Assembly: GCF_000427885.1 (NCBI RefSeq)
Contig: NZ_ATYW01000003.1
Coordinates: 62,001-126,000, forward strand
Direction: 5' to 3'
DNA from: Glycomyces tenuis DSM 44171
Lineage (GTDB): Bacteria; Actinomycetota; Actinomycetes; Mycobacteriales; Micromonosporaceae
DNA length: 64,000 nucleotides
A program made the translations under genes and the position numbers. Below, in pieces: positions 43,685 through 50,862 of the stretch. Under the pieces are notes generated by a model that worked only from the letters and a program-made list of their open reading frames with translations, had not been told where the DNA came from and searched no databases. Each line of letters opens with the position of its first letter. Position 1 is the stretch's first letter.

Positions 43685-43750
43685 CGAACTGCCTTCAATC
43701 GGCGGCGCCCGGCTCGCATGGGCCGGGCCGCCTACTTAATTGTCCGATCA

Positions 43751-43779
43751 AATATAAACAGATATCGATGTGATGTCAA
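43751..43779 (-). promoter_or_regulatory. Consensus promoter of the GH74 gene
   Basis: TTGACA (43779-43774), a 17-base spacer and TATATT (43756-43751) match the sigma-70-type consensus almost exactly. The spacer contains ATCGATAT, a near-palindrome that may be an operator. A GC-rich hairpin (43703-43732) lies in the predicted 60-base leader ahead of GAAGG. Confidence 0.75.
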
Positions 43780-43860
43780 TCAATGTTCACGATAAACCAC
43801 CAGCAAGTAGCACACCACCCGCCTCCCCTGTATCCGGAGAGCCGACGGGGCGCCGCGCGC

Positions 43861-45105
43861 TCAGTCGCGCTTGTAGCCGACGACGAGCTCGCTCGCGAGC
43901 TGCTCGCAGAACAGGCCGATGTCGGTGATGACGCCGATCGCCTGGCCCGAGCCGCGGTCGGCCAGCTTGGTGACCGTCGCGGGGTTGATGTCGACGCTCA
44001 CCAGCGGCACCTTGGCCGGCAGCAGGTTCCCAGTGGCGATCGAGTGCAGCATGGTCGCCACCATGATCGCGAAGCCGACGCCGGGCAGCTGCGAGCGCAT
44101 GGCCCGCTGGCCCTCGATGACGTCGGTGTAGACGTCCGGCAGCGGCCCGTCGTCGCGGACCGAGCCGACCAGCACGTACTGCTTGCCGTTCTTGACCAGC
44201 GAGTGCATGATGCCGCGGCGCAGGACGCCCTCGGCCACCGCGTCGGCGATCGAACCGCAGGCGCGGATCTTGTTGATCGCCCGGATGTGGTGCTCGTGGC
44301 CGTGGGGGACGCCATGGCCCTTGTCGAGGTCGACGCCCAGAGAGGTGCCGAACAGCGAGGACTCGATGTCGTGGGCGGCGAGGGCGTTGCCCGCGAAGAG
44401 GATGTCGACGTAGCCCTCGTCGATGAGCGCCTCGAGGGCCTTGCCCGCGCCGGTGTGGACGATCGCGGGGCCGCCGACCCAGAGGATCTTCTCGCCGCGG
44501 GCCTTGACCTCGCGCATCCGCTCGGCGATCTGGCGCACCTGGAGGGCCTGGGGGCGCTCCGAGGAGACGCCGGAGGCCATGAACTCGAAGTTCGAGGACT
44601 CGGGGTCCTCCCGCTCGGGCTCGGGCAGCGGCAGGACCTTGACGCCCTCGCCGCCGCAGACGACCAGCTCGCCGGCGCGCACGTCCGAGACCGGGAGGGT
44701 CCGGGCCGTGCTGTGGTCGGCGGCGACGATGATGCCGCAGTCCATCTCCGAGTTCTCCACCTCGATCCAGGTGTTCCCGAGGCGGATGCGGGTGTCGAAG
44801 TTCGTCGTGGAGTAGAAGTCCTCGGGGAACACGCCGTCGCTCGGGGCCGGCCTGACCGTCGCGACGCCCGGGTCGATCGGGTTGGCTCCGTGGGTCTGGA
44901 GGCGCATGATGATGCGCTCCAGCAGCTCGGAGGTCTCGGCCGAGATCGTCAGCTGGACGTAGGACTCGTCGGTGTGGTGCCGTCCCACGTCGAACCGGTC
45001 GATCGAATAGGCCCCCGAGTACTCGAGGACATCGTCCATGACGCGGGCGAAGACGCCCTGGTCGATGAGGTGTCCGCGCAGCTCGACGGTCTTGCTGTGT
45101 TCCAC
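43861..45105 (-). CDS. Archaeal-type ornithine cyclodeaminase (TIGR00300 family)
   Basis: A 414-residue protein of the LOR/SDH-bifunctional-enzyme conserved region family. It resembles the ornithine cyclodeaminase domain of cyanobacterial AgrE/ArgZ and the stand-alone archaeal enzyme, converting ornithine to proline plus ammonia with NAD+. The N-terminal domain opens VELRGHLIDQGVFARVMDD; a substrate and cofactor region shows ILWVGGPAIVHTGAGKAL, LFAGNALAAHDIESSLFG, GHGVPHGHEHHIRAINKIR and SVDINPATVTKLADRGS. No arginine dihydrolase domain is attached. It is transcribed alone from GTG 45105 (AGGAG ten bases upstream). The enzymatic role is inferred from family relationship. Confidence 0.78.
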   Translation of the reverse strand: MEHSKTVELRGHLIDQGVFARVMDDVLEYSGAYSIDRFDVGRHHTDESYVQLTISAETSELLERIIMRLQTHGANPIDPGVATVRPAPSDGVFPEDFYSTTNFDTRIRLGNTWIEVENSEMDCGIIVAADHSTARTLPVSDVRAGELVVCGGEGVKVLPLPEPEREDPESSNFEFMASGVSSERPQALQVRQIAERMREVKARGEKILWVGGPAIVHTGAGKALEALIDEGYVDILFAGNALAAHDIESSLFGTSLGVDLDKGHGVPHGHEHHIRAINKIRACGSIADAVAEGVLRRGIMHSLVKNGKQYVLVGSVRDDGPLPDVYTDVIEGQRAMRSQLPGVGFAIMVATMLHSIATGNLLPAKVPLVSVDINPATVTKLADRGSGQAIGVITDIGLFCEQLASELVVGYKRD

Positions 45106-45271
45106 GACAGTGCTTCTCCTGTGGTTTCCGGTGACGCCGAGTCGAGCCTAGCTCCCGGGGCGGGAGAGGGCGACGGCGCGGGGCGGGGGAGGGCCGGTTC
45201 CGCCGCGGACGCTCGCCCAGGGAGCGGTGCGGCCCTGCCCGCTGTTTCCGGGGGCCTGGGAGTGCGGTCGT

Positions 45272-46618
45272 TCAGGCAGGCGGGGTGGAGGCCTGTCCGC
45301 TGCTTCGGGTGGAGGCCTCCGGACTCCGCTGGGCGGGGGGCGCGGCGGCGGCCTTGGCCCGCTCGATCTCCTCGGCGCTGGGCCAGTTGCGCGTCACCAG
45401 CGCCATGATTCCCAGCCCCAGCAGCCCCCAGACGCCGACCACGTACGGGACCGGCACGCCCAGCTCGGCCACGAAGCCCACGGCGGCGATCGCCACACCC
45501 TGGCTCAGCTGGAGGCCGCCGTTCACCGCCGAGACGATCCGGCCGCGCCAGCCGTCGGGGATGCACTGGGCGAGCGTGGCGTTCATCGGCGCCATGATGG
45601 CCGTGGACAGGCCGATCCCGATGGCGATCAGGATGACCCCGGCCAGCGGCGGATCGAGCAGCGCGGTCGCCAGCACCAGCGGAGCGGCGAAGGCCAGCGG
45701 CCGGATCAGCTTGTCGCGCAGCGAAGACGGGACGAACCTGGTGAACAGCAGCATCCCGACGATGGTGGCGGCGGCGTCGACGGCCATGATCGAGCCCTGC
45801 GTGACCGAACCGCGGCCGAGGTGGACGGCCCACAGCACCGCCACGCCCTCCGGGACGGCCGCCAGCGCGTACAGGCCCCAGATGGAGAAGGACACCGTGC
45901 GCAGGACCCGGTTGTCGCGCAGCGTCTTCAGGCCCTCGCCGGTCTCGACCAGCACGTGCTTGCGCTCTTCGCGCTTGTTGACCGACGGGCGGTGCCGCAC
46001 GAACACGAAGATCGCGAACGCGCTGAAGACGAACATCGCGGCGTTGATGGCCAGGGCCGTGTACGGGTCGATGGCGGCCAGCAGGCCGCCCGCGAGGTAG
46101 CCGATGATCTGGGCGACGCCCGCGGCGCTGAGGTTGAGCGCGATGGCGACCGAGAGGGCGTCTCCGGTGACGATCTGGGCGAGGGTGGAGGTGCGGGCCG
46201 CGGAGTAGGCCGGCTGGACCGCGGCGATGGCGAAGACGACGGCCATCATGGCCGGGACGGGCATCCCGGGGATGAGCAGCAGCGCGACCAGGCCGGCGCG
46301 GAGGAGGTCGCACAGGATCATCACGTTGCGGTAGGAATAGCGGTCCACGATGGCCCCGAGGACCTGGGCGAGGCCGAGGTAGGGGGCGAAGCTGATGGCG
46401 AAGGAGGCGGCGGCGAGGGCGGAGGACCCGGTGTTGCTCCAGACCAGGAAGGTGACGGCGACGCGGTTGAGCATGGCGCCGGCGCTGGAGAGGCAGTACG
46501 CGGCTAGGAAGGAGGCGGCTTCTCGATTGCCGAAGACGTCCCCGAACGTGGGTTTGCGTTCTGCTGGGGGACTGGCGGGCCCACCTGGGTCGGGTGAGCC
46601 GGGGTGTTGTTGGGACAC
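45272..46618 (-). CDS. Major facilitator superfamily transporter
   Basis: A 448-residue protein with twelve hydrophobic segments in the MFS pattern. FGNREAASFLAAYCLSSAG begins TM1; the loop between TM2 and TM3 is LGAIVDRYSYRNVM. The C-terminal tail is rich in Ala/Pro/Ser. It lacks obvious substrate-specific motifs and may be a drug or metabolite exporter of the tetV/macrolide-like class. Start at GTG 46618, with GAGGAAGG about five bases upstream; the upstream in-frame start at 46678 has no SD. Confidence 0.85.
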   Translation of the reverse strand: MSQQHPGSPDPGGPASPPAERKPTFGDVFGNREAASFLAAYCLSSAGAMLNRVAVTFLVWSNTGSSALAAASFAISFAPYLGLAQVLGAIVDRYSYRNVMILCDLLRAGLVALLLIPGMPVPAMMAVVFAIAAVQPAYSAARTSTLAQIVTGDALSVAIALNLSAAGVAQIIGYLAGGLLAAIDPYTALAINAAMFVFSAFAIFVFVRHRPSVNKREERKHVLVETGEGLKTLRDNRVLRTVSFSIWGLYALAAVPEGVAVLWAVHLGRGSVTQGSIMAVDAAATIVGMLLFTRFVPSSLRDKLIRPLAFAAPLVLATALLDPPLAGVILIAIGIGLSTAIMAPMNATLAQCIPDGWRGRIVSAVNGGLQLSQGVAIAAVGFVAELGVPVPYVVGVWGLLGLGIMALVTRNWPSAEEIERAKAAAAPPAQRSPEASTRSSGQASTPPA

Positions 46619-46900
46619 AAAGCCTTCCTCGAGGAACCTGAAGGGGAGGTAAGCGACAATCCTCCGCGATTGCCGCAAGTGCCATCAGTCTGACGGTTGG
46701 CGCGGTCTTTGTCAAGGGGCCCAGTGTGTTCAAAGTGTAAAAACCGGACGGCGGAACCGCCTCGCATTACTCTCGGTCATATTAGGCCCCAAGGGTTTCG
46801 GTGGACTGCCAAGTGGTCGGTTCAAGCTTCAAGCAATATGGGCCGAAGGGGCCGAGCGAGGCTCCGGTCCGATGGCGACACGGGCAGGGCGCGGGCCGGA

Positions 46901-47100
46901 GCCGCCCGCCCTGAACGGGCTCGCGCGGCGGTGGGCCGTCGAGCCGTCGTCGGCATCCGGATCGAGCGGACTGTGCGGCGGTGAGCGGCCCGCGATTCCC
47001 GAGCGGAGTCGCGCGGCGGTGGGCCGTTGGGAGGTCTGCGCCCGGAGTGGGCGCCGCTGCGCGGCCCGCCGTTCCCGAGCGGAGTCGCGTGCCGCTGCTT
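46901..47100. repeat. Three imperfect tandem repeats in the MFS/bioA gap
   Basis: Units begin near 46901, 46985 and 47061 (period about 76-84). The first two share an identical 19-base run (46921-46939 and 47009-47027); the last two share 27 of 29 bases (46985-47013 and 47061-47089). The gap 46619-47206 is nearly 600 bases, unusually long here, and holds no gene I can support. Confidence 0.6.
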
Positions 47101-47141
47101 GCGCCGCTGCGGGCCGAGGCGTCCTCTCGACCGTGCTCGAC

Positions 47142-47190
47142 TATCCTCCCAATGGTCACTAACCTCTAAACAGTTTTGTAGGAAACCAAT
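47142..47190 (+). promoter_or_regulatory. Upstream region of the bioAFD operon
   Basis: An AT-rich patch with TATCCT (47142-47147), a possible -10 box, and a perfect 9-bp palindrome AAACAGTTT (47168-47176) in the presumed leader, then GAGAGGGG before the ATG. The palindrome could be a repressor site; it does not match BirA or BioR sites that I know. Confidence 0.35.
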
Positions 47191-47206
47191 AAGAGAGGGG
47201 TCGGCG

Positions 47207-48535
47207 ATGACCGCCAGTGCCACCACCGCATGGATCGCCCGCGACGCCGCCGCCGTCTGGCACCCGTTCACCCAGCACGCCACCTGGGTCGAAGACCGCC
47301 CGACCGTCGTCGAACGGGCCGAGGGCCCCTGGCTGATCGACGTCGACGGCCGCCGCTACCTCGACGGCGTCTCCTCTCTGTGGACCACCACGCTCGGCCA
47401 CTGCCACCCGGAGGTCAACGCCGCCGTCACCGCGCAGCTCGCCAAGCTCGACCACTCCACCTTCCTCGGCACCACCCACACCCCTGGCATCGAACTCGCC
47501 GAGGCCCTCATCGCCTCGGCCCCCGAGGGCGACGGGCCCGAGTTGACGAAGGTCTTCTACGCCGGCGACGGCTCCTCCGCCGTCGAGGCCGCCCTCAAGA
47601 TCGCCTACCAGCACTCCCACCAGACCGGCCGCCCGCGCCCCAAGTTCGTGCGCCTCGAGCACGCCTACCACGGCGACACCCTCGGCGCGGTCGCCGTCGG
47701 CGGCCACGAGCTCTTCCACGCCACCTACCGGCCGCTGCTCCTGGAGACCATCGGCGTCCCCTCCCCGGGCGACCGGGCCCTCGGCGAGCACCGGACCGAG
47801 ATCGCCGTCGACGAGCTCCGAGCGGCCATGCGCTCCCAAGGCGACGAGGTCTGCGCGATCATCGTCGAGCCGCTGATGCAGGGCGCGGCGGGCATGCTCG
47901 ACCACGACGCCGCCTTCCTCCGCGCCGCACGCGAACTCGCCGACGAGCACGGCGCGCTCCTGATCTTCGACGAGGTCGCCACCGGCTTCGGCCGCACCGG
48001 CAGGATGTGGGCCGCCGAGCACGCCGGCGTCGTCCCCGACCTCCTCACCTGCGGCAAGGGCATCACCGCCGGATACCTGCCGCTGTCGGCGGTGCTCGCC
48101 GCCGAGCACGTCTACGAGGCCTTCCTCGCCCGCCCCGGCGACACCGCGCCGCGCACGTTCTTCCACGGCCACACCTACACCGGCAACCCGCTGTGCTGCG
48201 CCGCCGCCCTGGCCGGCCTGCGCGTCATGGCCGAACAGGACGTGGTCGGCCGGGCCGCGCGCCTCGGCGAGCGCCTCGCCGAGCTCCTCGAACCCCTCGC
48301 CGCCCACAAGCAGGTGGCCGAGATCCGGCGGCTCGGCACCATGGTCGGCGTCGAGGTGCGGCCGAACTCCGACCGGACCGGCTTCGAGGTCTGCCAGGCC
48401 GCCCGCGAACGCGGCGTCTGGCTGCGGCCCTTGGGCGACACCGTCATCCTCATGCCGCCCCTGACCCTCGGCGAAGCCGAGACCGGCCTCCTGGTGACCG
48501 CGCTCGCCGAAGCGGTCGACGAGGTCTGCTCGTGA
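47207..48535 (+). CDS. bioA: Adenosylmethionine-8-amino-7-oxononanoate aminotransferase
   Basis: A 442-residue PLP enzyme of biotin synthesis; transfers an amino group from S-adenosylmethionine to KAPA. Family landmarks: WHPFTQHATW near the N-terminus, DGVSSLWTTTLGHCHPEV, FYAGDGSSAVEAALKIA, KFVRLEHAYHGDTLGAV, LIFDEVATGFGRTG, the PLP Lys in LTCGKGITAGYLPLS and FFHGHTYTGNPL. GAGAGGGG lies before ATG 47207. Its stop overlaps the bioF GTG (GTGA), the first of two such couplings in the operon. Confidence 0.96.
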   Translation: MTASATTAWIARDAAAVWHPFTQHATWVEDRPTVVERAEGPWLIDVDGRRYLDGVSSLWTTTLGHCHPEVNAAVTAQLAKLDHSTFLGTTHTPGIELAEALIASAPEGDGPELTKVFYAGDGSSAVEAALKIAYQHSHQTGRPRPKFVRLEHAYHGDTLGAVAVGGHELFHATYRPLLLETIGVPSPGDRALGEHRTEIAVDELRAAMRSQGDEVCAIIVEPLMQGAAGMLDHDAAFLRAARELADEHGALLIFDEVATGFGRTGRMWAAEHAGVVPDLLTCGKGITAGYLPLSAVLAAEHVYEAFLARPGDTAPRTFFHGHTYTGNPLCCAAALAGLRVMAEQDVVGRAARLGERLAELLEPLAAHKQVAEIRRLGTMVGVEVRPNSDRTGFEVCQAARERGVWLRPLGDTVILMPPLTLGEAETGLLVTALAEAVDEVCS

Positions 48536-49626
48536 GGCTCTGGGACCGCCTGGCGCGCAAGGCCGCCCTGCGTGAGCGGGCCGGACTGGCGCGCGCCGCC
48601 CGCCCCCGCGCCGAGGCGATCGACCTCGCCGGCAACGACTACCTGGGCTTGAGCGGGCACCCGCGGGTCGTCGCCGCCGCCGCGGCGGCGCTCGAGGAGT
48701 ACGGGCTCGGGGCGGGCGGCTCGCGGCTGGTCCGCGGCACCACCGAGGCGCACGAGGCCTTCGAGGCCGACATCGCCCGCCACCTCGGGGCCGAGACCGC
48801 CACGCTGTATTCCTCGGGCTACCTGGCGAACCTCGGCGCCCTCGCCTCGCTGCCCGGCCCGGTCCTGCTCGACGCCCACGTCCACGCCTCCCTGCACGAC
48901 GCGGCCAGACTGGCGGGCCGCCCCTCGGCGAGCTTCGCGCACAACGACCTCGACGAGCTCGAACGCGCTTTGGCCGCGCTCCGTCCCGCCGTCGTGGCGG
49001 TCGAATCGGTCTACTCGGTGCTCGGCGACGCCGCGCCGCTGCGCGAGATCCACGCCCTGACCTCCGCCCACGAGGCGCTGCTCGTGGTCGACGAGGCGCA
49101 CGCCGTCGGCACGGTCGGCCCGAACGGCGCCGGGGGAGCGGCCGCCGCGGGACTGGGCGGCGACCCCGGCGTGGTCGTCACCGCCACGCTCTCCAAGGCC
49201 CTCGGCGCGGCGGGAGGCGTGATCGCCGGGCCGGCCGAACTGCGCCGCCACCTGACCGACACCAGCCGCCCCTTCGTCTACGACACCGCGCCCCCGCCCG
49301 CGGTGGTGGCCGGCGCCGCCGAGGCGCTCCGGATCGCCCGCGGAGCCGACGCCTCCCGCGCCGAACTCGCGCGCCGGGCCCGCGCCGCCGCGGCGGAACT
49401 GGACGCGCCCGCCCCGGCCGCGGGGGTCCTCTCGCCGCCCGCCGGAGACGCCCGCGCGGCGGCGGCCTGGGCCGCCCGCTGCGCCGACCGCGGCGTGGCC
49501 GTCGGCTGCTTCCGCCCGCCCTCCACACCCGACCACCGGTCCCGGCTGCGGATTACGATCAACACCGGAGTCGGGGCCGCCGACTTCGACAAGGCCGTGC
49601 AGGCCGTCAAGGAGGAGCGAGCGTGA
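48532..49626 (+). CDS. bioF: 8-amino-7-oxononanoate synthase
   Basis: A 364-residue PLP enzyme joining pimeloyl-ACP/CoA and alanine. Motifs: DLAGNDYLGLSGHP, GAGGSRLVRGTTEAH, DEAHAVGTVGPNG and the PLP Lys in TATLSKALGAAGG. Slightly short at both ends compared with E. coli BioF (384), but the core is complete. GTG 48532 overlaps bioA and its stop overlaps the bioD GTG, so bioA, bioF and bioD are translationally linked. Confidence 0.95.
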   Translation: MRLWDRLARKAALRERAGLARAARPRAEAIDLAGNDYLGLSGHPRVVAAAAAALEEYGLGAGGSRLVRGTTEAHEAFEADIARHLGAETATLYSSGYLANLGALASLPGPVLLDAHVHASLHDAARLAGRPSASFAHNDLDELERALAALRPAVVAVESVYSVLGDAAPLREIHALTSAHEALLVVDEAHAVGTVGPNGAGGAAAAGLGGDPGVVVTATLSKALGAAGGVIAGPAELRRHLTDTSRPFVYDTAPPPAVVAGAAEALRIARGADASRAELARRARAAAAELDAPAPAAGVLSPPAGDARAAAAWAARCADRGVAVGCFRPPSTPDHRSRLRITINTGVGAADFDKAVQAVKEERA

Positions 49627-50276
49627 TCGCATTCGAGGGCCCCGTGATCGTCACCGGCACCGACACGGGCGTCGGCAAGACCGTGACGACGGCCGCCATA
49701 GCGGTGCACCTGATGGCCAAGGGCGCCACCGTGGAGGTCGTCAAGGTCGCCCAGACCGGCGGCGACGACGACGCCGCGACGGCGAACCGCCTCAGCGGCG
49801 CCCCCTCGCGCTGCCTCGTCCGCTACCCCGACCCGCTCGCCCCCGTCGCCGCCGCGCGGCGCGCCGAGGCGCCGCTGCTGAAGCTGATCGAGGTCGCCGA
49901 GACCGCGCTGGCGTGCCCGGCCGACGTGGTGCTGCTCGAAGGGGCCGGCGGCCTGCTCGTCCAGATCGGCGAGGGCGGCTGGACCATGCGCGATCTCGCC
50001 GCCGAACTGGGCTGCCCGGCCGTCGTGGTGGCGCGGGCGGGCCTCGGCACGCTCAACCACACGGCCCTGACGCTCGAGGCCCTCTCCAGGCGCGGCGTCG
50101 AAGCGGCCGTGGTCATCGGGGCCTGGCCGCACCGGCCGGGCCTGGCCGAGATCGAGAACCTCCAGGACCTGCCCGGCGACCGCCTCGGCTGGATCCCCGA
50201 CGGCGCGGGCGATCTCGCCCCGGAGGTCTTCCGCCTGGCCGCCACCGAATGGCTCGACCTGGGCGGCACGGTCTGA
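49623..50276 (+). CDS. bioD: Dethiobiotin synthase
   Basis: A 217-residue ATP-dependent enzyme closing the ureido ring of dethiobiotin. P-loop GTDTGVGKTVTT (residues 12-23), Lys in VVKVAQTGGDDD, and LLEGAGGLLVQIG are diagnostic. GTG 49623 overlaps bioF by four bases. The last biotin gene, bioB, is not in this window, so it must lie elsewhere. Confidence 0.95.
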   Translation: MIAFEGPVIVTGTDTGVGKTVTTAAIAVHLMAKGATVEVVKVAQTGGDDDAATANRLSGAPSRCLVRYPDPLAPVAAARRAEAPLLKLIEVAETALACPADVVLLEGAGGLLVQIGEGGWTMRDLAAELGCPAVVVARAGLGTLNHTALTLEALSRRGVEAAVVIGAWPHRPGLAEIENLQDLPGDRLGWIPDGAGDLAPEVFRLAATEWLDLGGTV

Positions 50277-50334
50277 CACCGCCGCCGCACGCGGCCTCTC
50301 GCCCGAACGCGGTCCCGCACCGTGCCGTCGGCCA

Positions 50335-50340
50335 TATACT
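50335..50340 (+). promoter_or_regulatory. -10 box upstream of the cupin gene
   Basis: TATACT at 50335-50340 fits a -10 element; the -35 position (GTCCCG) is poor. Transcription would start about 52 bases before the GTG. Confidence 0.4.
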
Positions 50341-50398
50341 CCGGGTCGGCGGGCCGACACGGTCGCCGACCAGAGATCTCCAGACGTGAGGAGTTGCC

Positions 50399-50719
50399 GT
50401 GGACAATCTCGCCCGGTTGGCCGAAGACCACATCGCCGCCGCCAGAGAGGCCGAGCACGGCCGCAGCGCCGAACTCCTGCTGCACGACGGCCCGCTGCGG
50501 CAGAGCCTCATCGCCCTCGCCGAGGGCTTCGAGCTGGACGAGCACGAGGCGCCGACCGCGGGCGCGCTGCTGGTCCTGCGCGGACGGGTGCGGCTGACCG
50601 CTCCCGGCGGCGACGTCGAGCTCGCGGAGCACCAGTTCGCCGCCATACCGCAGGAACGCCACGGGCTGACCGCGATCCAGGACGCCGCGGTCCTCCTCAC
50701 GACGGTGACCGGGATCTGA
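50399..50719 (+). CDS. Small cupin-domain protein
   Basis: A 106-residue single-domain cupin: helical start (LARLAEDHIAAAREAEHG), then FELDEHEAPTAGALLVLRGRVRLTA (motif 1 with a Glu/His pair and Gly) and EHQFAAIPQERHGLTAIQD (motif 2 with Pro/His). Such proteins often bind metals and modulate quinone or LPS-like metabolites, but the substrate here is unknown. GAGGAG lies five bases before GTG 50399. It sits behind the biotin operon, but 122 bases away, and has its own -10 box. Confidence 0.78.
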   Translation: MDNLARLAEDHIAAAREAEHGRSAELLLHDGPLRQSLIALAEGFELDEHEAPTAGALLVLRGRVRLTAPGGDVELAEHQFAAIPQERHGLTAIQDAAVLLTTVTGI

Positions 50720-50755
50720 CCCGGCACGGAGCGTCAATCGGTCCATTCGCATCTA

Positions 50756-50784
50756 TTGACCACATCGCATGTTAACGATAATCT
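50756..50784 (+). promoter_or_regulatory. Promoter of the GH-A hydrolase gene with LacI-like site
   Basis: TTGACC (50756-50761), 17 bases, TAATCT (50779-50784). The spacer to -10 reads ATGTTAACGATAATCT, close to ATGTTAACGTTAACAT-type LacI operators of actinobacterial sugar genes. The start should fall near 50791, inside the following hairpin. Confidence 0.65.
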
Positions 50785-50785
50785 C

Positions 50786-50810
50786 TCCGAAAACCTTTTC
50801 GGAATTTTTT
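50786..50810 (+). terminator. Intrinsic terminator overlapping the downstream start site
   Basis: TCCGAAAA (50786-50793) pairs with TTTTCGGA (50796-50803), followed by A and six T. Transcripts from the cupin side form the hairpin; those started near 50791 lack the left arm and should escape. Confidence 0.8.
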
Positions 50811-50862
50811 CGTTCCGCCCGAGCCCCGCCGCGAACCCCGCGGCCGTCACCGGAGGACCCCG

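Noticed and set aside
46901-47100. Tandem repeats before bioA as a replication or partition site
   Set aside because: No DnaA boxes, no parS-like palindromes and no replication genes nearby.
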